A stretch of DNA of 64,000 nucleotides from Calditrichales bacterium MX18-03 (GTDB lineage: Bacteria > Bacillota > Clostridia > Lutisporales > Lutisporaceae): positions 62,001 to 126,000 of the forward strand of contig JAJGRE010000001.1 in the NCBI GenBank assembly GCA_021083345.1. The letters are read 5' to 3'. The notes beneath the pieces were generated by a model. It was not told the DNA's origin. It did no database searches and saw nothing but the letters and a program-made list of their open reading frames with translations. Both the position numbers and the translations under genes were made by a program. This document shows, in pieces, positions 8,493-17,610 of the stretch. How positions within the stretch are numbered: the stretch's first letter is position 1; every line of letters begins with the position of its first letter.

Positions 8493-8867
8493 ATGTATAG
8501 CGAAAAAGTAATGGAGCATTTTTCCAATCCGAGAAATGTCGGTGAGCTTGAGAACGCAGACGGCGTGGGTGAAGTAGGAAATGCCCACTGCGGTGATATT
8601 ATGAAGATTTACCTGAAGGTGGAAAATGACGTGATCGTTGATGTGCGTTTCAAGACCTTCGGGTGCGGCGCAGCCATCGCAACCAGCAGCATCGCCACTG
8701 AAATGATCAAGGGAAAGACCATCGACGAAGCACTGCAGCTGACCAACAAAGCGGTAGTGGAAGCACTGGATGGGCTGCCGGCTCCCAAGGTCCACTGCTC
8801 CGTACTGGCTGAAGAAGCGGTGAAAGCGGCAATAGAAGATTATAAGAATAAGCAGAGCAAGAAGTAA
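8493..8867 (+). CDS. iscU: Fe-S cluster assembly scaffold, NifU N-domain/IscU type
   Basis: A 124-residue protein starting MYSEKVMEHFSNPRNVG, the characteristic opening of clostridial NifU-like scaffolds. The three cluster-binding cysteines are present in GNAHCGD, FKTFGCGAA and KVHCSVLAEEA. It receives sulfur from the cysteine desulfurase encoded just upstream and builds [2Fe-2S] or [4Fe-4S] clusters for transfer. AAAGGGGG precedes the ATG. The order iscR-iscS-iscU-mnmA is common in Clostridia, where hscAB and fdx are absent from the cluster, as here. Confidence 0.95.
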   Translation: MYSEKVMEHFSNPRNVGELENADGVGEVGNAHCGDIMKIYLKVENDVIVDVRFKTFGCGAAIATSSIATEMIKGKTIDEALQLTNKAVVEALDGLPAPKVHCSVLAEEAVKAAIEDYKNKQSKK

Positions 8868-8900
8868 TAGGCCATATTCCTGCAATAGGAGATGAAGCAG

Positions 8901-9986
8901 ATGAAGAAACGTGTGGTCATAGGCATGAGCGGCGGTGTGGACAGTGCCGTTGCTGCTTATTTATTGAAGCAGGAGGGGTACGACGTCATCGGCGTAACCA
9001 TGCAGATCTGGCAGGATAAACGTGAGGAAGCCTTTGAGGTGGAAGGAGGCTGCTGCTCGCTTTCTGCTGCGGAAGATGCACGTAGAGTCTGTGACAGTCT
9101 GAACATCCCTTTTTATGTCATGAACTTCAAACAGGTATTTGAGAAAACCGTCATTGACTATTTTGTGGAGGAATACTTTCAGGGCCGGACACCCAACCCT
9201 TGTATTGCCTGCAACAAATACGTCAAATTCGATGCGCTTCTGAACAAGGCCAAGGCGCTGGACGCCGACTATGTCGCAACGGGCCATTATGCCCGGATAC
9301 TCTATGATGCTGGCAGCGGCCGGTATCTTGTCAGGAAATCCGCAACCCTGCAAAAGGATCAGACCTATGTGCTTTACAACCTGACGCAAGACCAGCTGAA
9401 GCATATCCTCATGCCTCTGGGCGACTATACAAAGGAGCAGACCCGGGAAATAGCCCGGGAACTGGACCTGGTAGTGGCCGAGAAGCCGGAGAGTCAGGAG
9501 ATCTGCTTTGTGGAAGATGACGACTACGGCAGGTTTCTCAGCGAACGGAGAGGTGCCGATATAAGGCCCGGTTACTTTGTGGACGCCAAAGGCAACCGTC
9601 TTGGTATGCACAAGGGCATCATTCACTATACAGTTGGTCAGAGAAAAGGCCTGGGAATTGCTTTGGGCAGGCCGATGTTCGTCGTGGAGCTCCTGCCGGA
9701 CAAGAATCTGGTGGTTCTGGGTGATGAGTCAGAGGTATTCAGTTCGGCACTCATCGCGACCGATATGAATTATATGCCCTTCGAACAATTGGAGAACCCC
9801 ATTCGTATAAAGGCAAAGATCAGGTACAGTGCCAGGGAAGCGGATGCTGAAGTGTTTCCGTTTGAAGGCAATAAAGCCAAGGTCGTGTTTTCTGATCCAC
9901 AAAGGGCTATAACGCCGGGTCAGGCCGTTGTTTTCTATGACGGCGACAACCTGGTCGGCGGCGGAACCATCGAAAAAAGATTATAA
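8901..9986 (+). CDS. mnmA: tRNA-specific 2-thiouridylase
   Basis: A 361-residue enzyme that thiolates U34 of tRNA Lys, Glu and Gln using sulfur from a desulfurase. It has the PP-loop [12 protein letters not shown], the catalytic nucleophile cysteine in [12 protein letters not shown] near residue 100 and the persulfide-forming cysteine in [15 protein letters not shown] near residue 200, followed by the C-terminal beta-barrel region. ATG 8901 is preferred because the AGGAG site at 8887-8891 would overlap an alternative ATG at 8892. It ends the isc operon, so the sulfur donor and the acceptor enzyme are encoded together. Confidence 0.95.
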   Translation: MKKRVVIGMSGGVDSAVAAYLLKQEGYDVIGVTMQIWQDKREEAFEVEGGCCSLSAAEDARRVCDSLNIPFYVMNFKQVFEKTVIDYFVEEYFQGRTPNPCIACNKYVKFDALLNKAKALDADYVATGHYARILYDAGSGRYLVRKSATLQKDQTYVLYNLTQDQLKHILMPLGDYTKEQTREIARELDLVVAEKPESQEICFVEDDDYGRFLSERRGADIRPGYFVDAKGNRLGMHKGIIHYTVGQRKGLGIALGRPMFVVELLPDKNLVVLGDESEVFSSALIATDMNYMPFEQLENPIRIKAKIRYSAREADAEVFPFEGNKAKVVFSDPQRAITPGQAVVFYDGDNLVGGGTIEKRL

Positions 9987-10061
9987 CCATGCATGGCAGC
10001 TGCCGGATTTGCACAAAATAATGCGAGAAGCAGAATCAAGCAAATTTACGGAGGTGTCGGT

Positions 10062-10274
10062 ATGCAAGACAAGAACGCTACAATGAATGCACGTGACTGC
10101 CTGCAAAGGGCCTGGGAAAATACAATGGAACTGGTACGGGATTTTGAAATGTACTCCAAGAATCTTAATGACCCGGAGGTTGCAGATCTGTTTAAATCCT
10201 TTGCAGAAGAACAAGGCTATCAGGCGCACCAGCTGAGAGAACTTTTCAATCAATATGATGGTAAAAAACAATAA
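10062..10274 (+). CDS. Small helical ferritin-like protein
   Basis: A 70-residue protein beginning MQDKNATMNARDCLQRAW. It is predicted to be two helices with a pattern near the end (FAEEQGYQAHQLREL) that resembles the E-x-x-H helix of ferritin-like and rubrerythrin-like domains, but it is only half the length of such a domain. No signal peptide or membrane segment is visible. GGAGGT at 10050-10055 supports the ATG at 10062; an upstream in-frame ATG at 9993 lacks such a site. It lies downstream of mnmA and ends in a strong terminator. The function is unknown, and a metal-binding or stress role is only an inference. Confidence 0.65.
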   Translation: MQDKNATMNARDCLQRAWENTMELVRDFEMYSKNLNDPEVADLFKSFAEEQGYQAHQLRELFNQYDGKKQ

Positions 10275-10299
10275 AAAGACCGCTATAGGTCTTTTTTTT
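10275..10299 (+). terminator. Intrinsic terminator after the small ferritin-like gene
   Basis: AAAGACC (10275-10281) and GGTCTTT (10288-10294) with a 6-base loop, running into eight T in total. Confidence 0.85.
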
Positions 10300-10360
10300 A
10301 TGGACATGATCCGGTTATTTCGTCTCAAATCGAAAGCTGGGGGGGATTCCTATATTCAGG

Positions 10361-10837
10361 GTGAATGATCTTTTTGATCTGCCTGTCATCAGCATTGCTG
10401 ACGATGAGACCCTGCATACGGTCAAAGGTGTCTTGCTGAGTGAGGACAGACGAAAGATCTCTGCCCTGATATGCAAAAAGGGGATTGTCAGCAAGCAGAT
10501 CATCGTATTGCCGTATAAGAAGGTTATTTCAGTCAGCAGCAACGGCATCATGATCAAGGATATGAAAAGTTTATTCAGGATGCGGCAAGAAGAGTGCCAA
10601 TTACAGGAAATGATGAGCTGTGAGAATATTATCGGCAAGTTCTTAATAAATAATAGTGGCGATATTTTAGGTGCCGTACGGGATATTTTTTTCAATCCCC
10701 TGAACGGCACGGTCATCGCTTTTGAAGTATCGGAGGGCTATTTAGACGAGCTGCTGAAAGGCAGGCGGCAGATCCCGCTTGAAAGCGGCTGCCGTTTCTC
10801 TGACTCCTGCGTCGCAGCCGCAACCAGGGGCCGATGA
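10361..10837 (+). CDS. PRC-barrel domain protein
   Basis: About 158 residues containing two PRC-barrel-like repeats. The first starts at FDLPVISIADDETLHTVKGVL, and the second near residue 95 has IGKFLINNSGDILGAVRDIFF. Such proteins are small cytoplasmic beta-barrel modules found in RNA-processing and photosynthetic proteins, and in many Clostridia as stand-alone genes of unknown role. The start is uncertain. GTG 10361 has little ribosome site, whereas an ATA codon at 10352, in frame and giving the more family-like opening (IFRVNDLF), sits 6 bases after the purine-rich GGGGGGAT run. The downstream gene follows after 37 bases and is probably cotranscribed. Confidence 0.7.
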   Translation: MNDLFDLPVISIADDETLHTVKGVLLSEDRRKISALICKKGIVSKQIIVLPYKKVISVSSNGIMIKDMKSLFRMRQEECQLQEMMSCENIIGKFLINNSGDILGAVRDIFFNPLNGTVIAFEVSEGYLDELLKGRRQIPLESGCRFSDSCVAAATRGR

Positions 10838-10874
10838 GTTTTATAGGTACCTTTTAGCAGGGTGGGGGTGCAGG

Positions 10875-11921
10875 ATGAATCGTTTGGATGTTCTTAAGCA
10901 CAACAGAGTCCGGATTGTTTATATTGCCGGTTTCGCCGCAGCCCTCTATCTGGCTTACAGATACAGGATCGGACTTGGCAGCGCAGTCAAGCCCTTTTTC
11001 ATTGCTGCGGTGATATCATACCTGCTGAATCCTATCGTTGAAATATTTGAAAGAAAAGGCATCCGAAGAATCGCTGCCGTTCTTTTTGTCTATCTGATAT
11101 TCCTTTCCGGCATCATCGGCTTATCCCTGGGTCTGATGCCGAAGCTGGTAAAAGAAATCGGCATTCTGATCGAACAGATACCGGAATACTCCGGGCAGGT
11201 CCAATCCATTGTCAAAAAGTTTCAGGACGGCTATGTCAACAGCAGGCTGCCGGAAAGCCTCAAGGAAATTCTGAACGAAAACATCATCATGCTGCAGAGC
11301 ATGATCCTCCTGGTGCTTCAGAATATTGCCAGCGGCATCATCGATGTCTTCTCAGAGATTTTCAACATCATCATTATTCCCGTCATAACCTTCTATCTTC
11401 TGAAGGACAAAGATTATTTCAAGACACAGCTGATCATGCTGCTGCCAAAAGCCAAGCGTAAAAAATACCTGCTGCTTTTCAGGGACATCGACAATATCTT
11501 TGGGCGGTATATCCGAGGTCAAATCATTGTGGCGTCCTTTGTCGGCATATTCACCACCACTGCCCTGGTCATCATCAATGTGAAGTATGCTGCTGTATTG
11601 GGTATTTTTGCCGGCGTGTCCAATATCATTCCCTACTTTGGCCCATTTATCGGCATTATTCCGACCATCCTTTTTGCTCTGTTGGATTCACCGGCTAAAG
11701 CGCTATATGCGTCAGGAGCCTTCATCCTGATCCAACAGATTGAAAGCGGTTTTCTGACGCCCAGGATTATCGGAAGAAGTGTCGGTATCCATCCCGTTTA
11801 TGTGATTTTATCGCTGATCATCGGCGGCAGTTTTTTCGGCGTGGTAGGATTGATTATTGCTGTTCCGGTACTGGCAGCAATCAAGCTTACCATGCGGCAT
11901 CTGCTGCGCGAACTTGATTAG
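10875..11921 (+). CDS. AI-2E family transporter (PerM/YtvI-like permease)
   Basis: A 348-residue polytopic membrane protein. Hydrophobic segments lie near residues 13-45, 62-85, around 145-180, and as a cluster from about 215 to 335, matching the seven to eight segments of the family. The conserved signature IFAGVSNIIPYFGPFIG is present near residues 240-255, with QQIESGFLTPRIIG and GVVGLIIAVPVLA later. Family members have been linked to autoinducer-2 export, sodium/proton antiport and other export, so no substrate can be assigned. The start ATG 10875 follows a G-rich ribosome site; an upstream in-frame start at 10779 would overlap the PRC gene and lacks a hydrophobic reason. Confidence 0.85.
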   Translation: MNRLDVLKHNRVRIVYIAGFAAALYLAYRYRIGLGSAVKPFFIAAVISYLLNPIVEIFERKGIRRIAAVLFVYLIFLSGIIGLSLGLMPKLVKEIGILIEQIPEYSGQVQSIVKKFQDGYVNSRLPESLKEILNENIIMLQSMILLVLQNIASGIIDVFSEIFNIIIIPVITFYLLKDKDYFKTQLIMLLPKAKRKKYLLLFRDIDNIFGRYIRGQIIVASFVGIFTTTALVIINVKYAAVLGIFAGVSNIIPYFGPFIGIIPTILFALLDSPAKALYASGAFILIQQIESGFLTPRIIGRSVGIHPVYVILSLIIGGSFFGVVGLIIAVPVLAAIKLTMRHLLRELD

Positions 11922-11948
11922 CCATCCGATGCATAAAGTATCGTATTA

Positions 11949-11978
11949 TTGACAAAATATAGTGATGTAATATATAAT
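11949..11978 (+). promoter_or_regulatory. Promoter of the alaS T-box transcript
   Basis: TTGACA at 11949-11954 and TATAAT at 11973-11978, both consensus, with an 18-base spacer, immediately upstream of the T-box leader. Confidence 0.85.
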
Positions 11979-11984
11979 CATCCT

Positions 11985-12244
11985 ATATCTAATTGAATAG
12001 TGATCAAGCGTTGAAACAGAGGAGTAAGCATACCGATTCCGAATAAGCCTAAAAGGCTTATCCGAGCAGAGAGGGGATGGCCGGTGAAAATCCCCGGATA
12101 GGATGCCGAAGCTGCTGTGGAGCCTCGAAAGACGGAGCAGCCGTTATCCTGCATTGGCATTTGCCAGTAGAGTGGCCTTAACAGGCAACTAGGGTGGTAC
12201 CGCGATAATCTCTTCGTCCCTAAACCGGGATGAGGAGTTTTTTT
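11985..12244 (+). promoter_or_regulatory. T-box riboswitch controlling alaS
   Basis: The leader carries the canonical T-box sequence AGGGTGGTACCGCG at 12191-12204, whose TGG binds the acceptor end of uncharged tRNA. A terminator helix follows: CTCTTCGTCCC (12210-12220) pairs with GGGATGAGGAG (12228-12237; wobble pairs included), then seven T. The upstream stem I region has the AGAGGAGTA-type motif near 12018-12026. Two GCT codons at 12111-12116 are plausible alanine specifiers, although the specifier loop was not folded rigorously. Known mechanism: uncharged tRNA stabilises the antiterminator so alaS is expressed. This leader fills the gap 11922-12274. Confidence 0.95.
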
Positions 12245-12274
12245 ATTCAAAATTTAACGACAGGAGGAAAAAAC

Positions 12275-14914
12275 ATGGAAAAACTCAGCTTGAATGATAT
12301 TCGGGAAAAGTTCCTTGCGTATTTTGAAAGCAAGGAGCACCTGAGAATGAAAAGCGCTTCCCTGATTCCGCAGAATGACAAGAGCCTGCTATTGATCAAT
12401 TCCGGCATGGCGCCCCTGAAACCCTACTTTACCGGACAGCAGGTACCGCCCAGCAAAAGGGCTATTACCTGCCAGAAGTGCATTCGTACGCCGGACATCG
12501 AAAGAGTGGGCAAAACAGCACGCCACGGCACCTTTTTCGAGATGCTGGGCAATTTCTCCTTCGGGGATTATTTCAAGTCTGAAGCAATCGCCTGGGCCTG
12601 GGAGTTCTGCACCGAAGTGCTTGCTTTACCGGAAGACAGACTTTGGGTAACCATCTACATGGATGATGATGAAGCTTTTGAAATCTGGCGGAATGAGATC
12701 GGCTTACCTGAGGACCGGATCGTCCGGATGGGCAAGGAGGACAATTTCTGGGAAATCGGCTTGGGTCCCTGCGGTCCTTGTTCAGAAATATACTTCGACC
12801 GCGGACCTGAAAGAGGCTGCGGCAAGGATGACTGCAAGCTGGGCTGCGACTGCGACCGCTATATTGAGTTCTGGAACCTGGTATTCACACAGTTCGACAA
12901 GGATGAGGCAGGCAACTACAACCGTCTGGCAAAGCCCAATATCGACACGGGCATGGGGTTGGAACGCATTTCCGCCATTCTGCAGGATGTTGACAATATT
13001 TTTGAAGTGGACACCATCCGGTACATATTGGATCATGTCTGTGCCCTCTCCGGTGTCCAATACGGCAAAGATCCCCAGAAGGATGTATCCATCCGTGTTA
13101 TCACCGACCATATTCGCGGCGTAACCTTTATGATATCCGACGGAATCCTGCCGACCAATGAAGGCAGGGGGTATGTCCTGAGAAGGCTGCTGCGGAGAGC
13201 GGCAAGGCACGGAAAGCTGCTGGGCCTTAACGAGCCGTTTCTTTGCAAGCTTTCCGAGAAGCTGATCGAAATCAGCGGCGGTGCTTATCCCGAATTAAGA
13301 GAGAAGAAGGATTATATCCTGAACGTGATTGACGTAGAAGAAAGCCGCTTTGATGAGACCATCGATCAGGGACTGAATATATTGCAAAGCTTCATTGATG
13401 AGCTGAAAATGACCGGCAAGGATACGCTTTCCGGTGAAAATGCCTTCAAATTGTATGATACCTATGGTTTCCCGCTGGATCTGACCAGGGATATCCTGGA
13501 GGAACAAGGATATAAGGTAGACGAAGCAACCTTCCAGAAGGAAATGCAGGCGCAGCGGGAAAGGGCAAGGGCCGCCCGAGCCGACAGCAGTGCAGAAAGC
13601 TGGAAAGAGGATATCTATTCTAAAATTGACTGGGGCATCAAGACAACCTTTGTAGGTTATGAAAAAACCACAGCCAATGCCACAGTCAAAGCAATAGTGT
13701 CTGGCAGTGCGATCCTGGAAGCTGCATCGGAGGGCCAGGAAATCAGCGTCATTCTGGACGTGACCCCCTTCTACGCGGAGAGTGGCGGTCAAGTGGCTGA
13801 CACAGGACGTATTACGGGGGAAGGCTTCGAACTGGAGGTAACCGATTGCAAGAAGGTCACCGGCGACCGCTTTGCGCACCACTGCAAGGTTGTCAGCGGT
13901 CAGGTCAGGGTAGGCAGCGCCTGCTTCGCGCAGATCAATAACCGGAGAAGGCTGGCAATTGCACGAAACCACTCCACCACCCACATCCTGCACAAAGCCT
14001 TGAGAAAGTATCTTGGCAGCCATGTGGAACAAGCGGGCTCATTGGTCACCCCTGACAGACTGCGTTTTGACTTTTCTCACTTCAAGCCCATGTCGAAGGA
14101 AGAACGGGACAGTATCGAAAGAGAAGTCAATGAAATGCTGCTGGAAGGCCTGGAGATTCAAACGTCGGAAACGTCCATCCAGGAGGCAAAGGCGATGGGC
14201 GCCATGGCATTGTTCGGTGAAAAGTATGGTGAGACCGTTCGCGTTGTCAAAATGGGCAGCTACAGTACCGAGCTGTGCGGCGGAACCCATCTTGGCAATA
14301 CAAGCCAAGCCGGGCTTTTCAAGATCATCAGCGAAGGCGGCATAGCTGCCGGGGTGAGGCGTATTGAGGCGGTAACAGGTGAAAAAGCCTATGAGTATAT
14401 GAAGGAAGAAGAGAAGATCATTGAAGAGGTAAGTGAAAGACTGAAGGCACTGCCCAGCGAATGCCCCAAGCGCATTGATGCGGTACTGAAGCAGCTGAAG
14501 GAAGCTGAAAAGGAAGCTGCAGCCCTGAAGTCCAAACTGGCTTCAGGCTCCATGGAGGATATCGTGAAGGAAGCCAGGGAGATCAAAGGCATTCGGTATC
14601 TGGCTGCCAATATGGAGGGCATGGACGTCAACGGTCTGAGGGAAATGGGCGATAAGCTCAGAGATAAGCTTGGAACCTCTGTGATCCTTCTGACAGCCTT
14701 TGACGGTGAAAAGACCTTTGTCCTCAGTATGGCTTCTAAAGACGCCGTGGCCAAAGGCGCTCATGCAGGGAACCTGATCAGGGAAGTCACAAAAATCGGC
14801 GAAGGCAGTGGCGGTGGCCGGCCTGACATGGCTCAAGGCGGCATAAAAAATAAGGATAAAGTACCAGAGGCACTGAAGGCAGTTCCGGGGATACTGGAGC
14901 AGCAGATAAAATAG
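12275..14914 (+). CDS. alaS: Alanyl-tRNA synthetase
   Basis: An 879-residue class II synthetase. The catalytic domain has [20 protein letters not shown] and the motif 3 region DTGMGLERI. The editing domain has the zinc-binding NHSTTHILH near residue 565 and CGGTH near residue 667, and the DHHA1-type C-terminal domain ends with [11 protein letters not shown]. Length and domain order are standard. ATG 12275 follows CAGGAGGAA, and an upstream in-frame ATG at 12230 lies inside the terminator helix of the T-box and is not used. It is controlled by the T-box described above and ends in an intrinsic terminator. Confidence 0.98.
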   Translation: MEKLSLNDIREKFLAYFESKEHLRMKSASLIPQNDKSLLLINSGMAPLKPYFTGQQVPPSKRAITCQKCIRTPDIERVGKTARHGTFFEMLGNFSFGDYFKSEAIAWAWEFCTEVLALPEDRLWVTIYMDDDEAFEIWRNEIGLPEDRIVRMGKEDNFWEIGLGPCGPCSEIYFDRGPERGCGKDDCKLGCDCDRYIEFWNLVFTQFDKDEAGNYNRLAKPNIDTGMGLERISAILQDVDNIFEVDTIRYILDHVCALSGVQYGKDPQKDVSIRVITDHIRGVTFMISDGILPTNEGRGYVLRRLLRRAARHGKLLGLNEPFLCKLSEKLIEISGGAYPELREKKDYILNVIDVEESRFDETIDQGLNILQSFIDELKMTGKDTLSGENAFKLYDTYGFPLDLTRDILEEQGYKVDEATFQKEMQAQRERARAARADSSAESWKEDIYSKIDWGIKTTFVGYEKTTANATVKAIVSGSAILEAASEGQEISVILDVTPFYAESGGQVADTGRITGEGFELEVTDCKKVTGDRFAHHCKVVSGQVRVGSACFAQINNRRRLAIARNHSTTHILHKALRKYLGSHVEQAGSLVTPDRLRFDFSHFKPMSKEERDSIEREVNEMLLEGLEIQTSETSIQEAKAMGAMALFGEKYGETVRVVKMGSYSTELCGGTHLGNTSQAGLFKIISEGGIAAGVRRIEAVTGEKAYEYMKEEEKIIEEVSERLKALPSECPKRIDAVLKQLKEAEKEAAALKSKLASGSMEDIVKEAREIKGIRYLAANMEGMDVNGLREMGDKLRDKLGTSVILLTAFDGEKTFVLSMASKDAVAKGAHAGNLIREVTKIGEGSGGGRPDMAQGGIKNKDKVPEALKAVPGILEQQIK

Positions 14915-14918
14915 CGTA

Positions 14919-14953
14919 AAAACTGTCGGTTGATATTCAACCGGCAGTTTTTT
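14919..14953 (+). terminator. Intrinsic terminator of alaS
   Basis: A long stem with arms at 14919-14933 and 14937-14951 (a few mismatches or wobbles, 3-base loop) runs into a stretch of T ending at 14953. Confidence 0.9.
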
Positions 14954-14988
14954 AATTGTGTAGGAAAGTTATACTTTCCTACACAATT
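14954..14988 (+). repeat. Perfect 16-bp inverted repeat
   Basis: Bases 14954-14969 are the exact reverse complement of 14973-14988 around a 3-base centre (TAT). It directly abuts the alaS terminator and is not followed by a T-run, so it is not an ordinary terminator. It may be an operator, a transcript-stabilising hairpin, or a trace of a small mobile element. Confidence 0.8.
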
Positions 14989-15070
14989 GGAAGAATAATG
15001 ATGTATTAGGAAGTTTAAGCGGGGTTAGAATAATAAAGATTGATGCAAAACGAGAGAAGAGGTGACTGAT

Positions 15071-17554
15071 TTGAAAGCTGTTATTATGGCAGGCGGTGAG
15101 GGAACCAGACTGCGCCCGGTAACCTGCGGTATTCCGAAACCGATGGTACCTATCCTGAACAAACCGGTCATGGAATATACCATTCATTTGCTGAAGCGCT
15201 ATGGATTCAAGGATATTGCCGTTACAATGGCATATTTTCCTTCTGTCATTACCGATTATTTTGGTGACGGCCGTGCATGGGATGTCAATCTGCACTACTA
15301 TACGGAGGAAGTTCCCCTGGGTACAGGCGGCAGTGTCAAAAATGCCGAAGATTTCCTGGACAGCACCTTTGTTATTGTCAGCGGCGACGCTTTGACGGAT
15401 ATTGATCTTGAACAGGCAGTCAGCTTTCACAAAAGCAGGCAGTCAAAAGCCACGCTGGTGCTTAAAAAAGTTGCCGTTCCGCTGGAATACGGCGTCGTTA
15501 TTACCGACAGCGAAGGGCGCATCCTGCGCTTTCTGGAGAAGCCCAGCTGGGGGGAAGTATTCAGCGATACCATCAATACAGGCATCTATATCCTTGAACC
15601 GGAGGTTATGGATTACTATAAAAAAGGAGACAACTTCGACTTCAGTAAAGACCTCTTTCCAAAGCTGCTGAAAGACGGCGTTCCCATGTTTGGCTATGTC
15701 AGCGGGAAATACTGGAATGATATAGGCGACCTGAAGGTCTACCAAGAGGTAAACTTCGATCTGCTGTATGACAGACTGAGAATCCCACTGGAACATAAAC
15801 AGATACGGGAAAGCGTGTGGGTGGGCAGCAACACCGTCATCGATGACAGCTGCACCGTTGAACCGCCGGTCTATATCGGCAGCAACTGCACTATAGGCAG
15901 AAATGTCCGTTTATCCTCTGTCATTGTCGGAGATAATACCGAAATCAAGGAAAATTCATCCTTGAAGAAAAGCATCATCTGGAAAAATGTCGGTATAGGC
16001 AGCAACGTTCAATGCAGAGGAACAGTTGTCTGCAATAATGTTTCCATAAAATACGGTGTTCATCTCTTTGAGAATACGGTGATCGGAAATAACACCGTCA
16101 TTGAAAACGGTGCTGTTGTCAAACCGGATATCAAGATCTGGCCGGAAAAGCTTATCCGCTCCGATGCCGTTGTAACGCAGAACCTCGTCTGGGGCACCAA
16201 GGCTTCCAAAACGCTGTTCGGCTTCAGAGACATCAGCGGCGACATCAACCTGGACCTGACGCCGGAATTTGCTTCCAAGCTGGGTTCCTCTTACGGTTCC
16301 ATCCTAAAGGAGAATGCCAAGGTCATCATCAGCTGCGACAGCTCCAGATCGGCAGCCATCATCAAGGAAGCAATCCTTGCCGGTGTTCTGTCCACGGGAA
16401 TAGAGGCCATAGATATAGAAAATGCCGTATTGCCCATTAACCGTTATGCTGTAAAATTCTACAAAGCCGATGGAGGTATACATGTATGGAAGGATTATGG
16501 GGAAGAAAACAAGATCCATATTGAGCTTACCGGCAAAAACGGAATCAGCATTGACAGGGGGACGGAGCGAAAAATCGAAAACAGCTTTGTCCGCGAGGAT
16601 TTTAAGCGCTGCAATGCGGACCGGATCAAGAACGTGACCCGCATCTACAACTTTAATGAGTTTTATATCCAAAATGGCGCCAACCTTCTGAGAAACCTGA
16701 ACCAAATCAAGAACAAAGCCATGAAAGTGGTGGTGGGCTCCAAATCGGAGCAGATACTGAATCTGGCTGCCTCCTACCTGAAGAATATCGGTTGTGTAGT
16801 GGAAGAAGATTACTTGGCAAAGAGCCGCAAATCCATTAAAGAGCTTCCCAATCCCGCGGTATACCGCCAGCATATAGCCGAGATGGTGGTAAAGCTTGGT
16901 GCGGGAATCGGCTTTGTATTCAGCGAGAATGGGGAAAATGTAACACTGATTGACCATAAGGGACGCATCCTGGATGCAGACAAATACCTGGGTCTGACAT
17001 CGCTCATCATTCTGAAAACAGGTGCCGACAACAAGCTGGTCATCCCCTATACCGCATCCAGAATGATCGAAGAGATGGCGGATCACTACCATATAAAAGT
17101 CGTCCGGACAAAAAACTCGCCATCGGACTTGATGCAAGCGATGCAAGCAGAAAACGGAGGAATGGATCAGAGTATCTTTCAATATATACTCAACTTTGAC
17201 GCCATTTGGGGTGTGGGAAGCCTTCTGGATTTTATTGCAGAAAACAATGTCTACTTATATGACCTGGTGAATGAGCTGCCCCACATCCATATCGAGAAAA
17301 AGGAAGTATTCTGTGACTGGAAGCATAAAGGCCAGGTCATCAGAGAAATCATTGAAGAGAACAAAGATAAGGAAATCGAACTTTTTGAAGGGGTACGCAT
17401 CAATAACGATTCCGGTTGGGTCCTTGTACTCCCTGACAGCGAAAAGCCTGTTTGCAATATCTATGCCGAGGGTGCTTCGGAGGAATTTGCCCGGGAGCTT
17501 GCCGCTGATTTCATTGATAGAATCAAAAGCATCCTGTCGAAAGCTGAGGATTAA
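15071..17554 (+). CDS. NDP-sugar pyrophosphorylase fused to a degenerate phosphomannomutase-like domain
   Basis: About 827 residues. Residues 1-235 form a nucleotidyltransferase with MAGGEGTRLRPVT and IPKPMVPILNKP, and residues about 250-370 form left-handed beta-helix hexapeptide repeats. From about 380 there is a phosphohexomutase-like region, but the phosphoserine motif (normally TASHNP) is replaced around residue 470 by HVWKDYG and the metal loop (normally DGDGDR) by SENGEN near residue 618, so mutase activity is unlikely. The family is often annotated as mannose-1-phosphate guanylyltransferase. TTG 15071 follows AAGAGGTG at good distance, while a GTG at 15062 lies inside that site. The next gene uses UDP-glucose, so supply of an activated glucose or mannose is plausible but unproven. 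Confidence 0.8.
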   Translation: MKAVIMAGGEGTRLRPVTCGIPKPMVPILNKPVMEYTIHLLKRYGFKDIAVTMAYFPSVITDYFGDGRAWDVNLHYYTEEVPLGTGGSVKNAEDFLDSTFVIVSGDALTDIDLEQAVSFHKSRQSKATLVLKKVAVPLEYGVVITDSEGRILRFLEKPSWGEVFSDTINTGIYILEPEVMDYYKKGDNFDFSKDLFPKLLKDGVPMFGYVSGKYWNDIGDLKVYQEVNFDLLYDRLRIPLEHKQIRESVWVGSNTVIDDSCTVEPPVYIGSNCTIGRNVRLSSVIVGDNTEIKENSSLKKSIIWKNVGIGSNVQCRGTVVCNNVSIKYGVHLFENTVIGNNTVIENGAVVKPDIKIWPEKLIRSDAVVTQNLVWGTKASKTLFGFRDISGDINLDLTPEFASKLGSSYGSILKENAKVIISCDSSRSAAIIKEAILAGVLSTGIEAIDIENAVLPINRYAVKFYKADGGIHVWKDYGEENKIHIELTGKNGISIDRGTERKIENSFVREDFKRCNADRIKNVTRIYNFNEFYIQNGANLLRNLNQIKNKAMKVVVGSKSEQILNLAASYLKNIGCVVEEDYLAKSRKSIKELPNPAVYRQHIAEMVVKLGAGIGFVFSENGENVTLIDHKGRILDADKYLGLTSLIILKTGADNKLVIPYTASRMIEEMADHYHIKVVRTKNSPSDLMQAMQAENGGMDQSIFQYILNFDAIWGVGSLLDFIAENNVYLYDLVNELPHIHIEKKEVFCDWKHKGQVIREIIEENKDKEIELFEGVRINNDSGWVLVLPDSEKPVCNIYAEGASEEFARELAADFIDRIKSILSKAED

Positions 17555-17610
17555 GTCGCTTTCCGACACTTGAATGAAACTAAACGGAATAAGGAACGGT
17601 GAGGCTGAAA

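Noticed and set aside
14954-14988. Insertion-sequence end
   Set aside because: No transposase, no target duplication and no second copy are visible in the window, so only an inverted repeat is reported.
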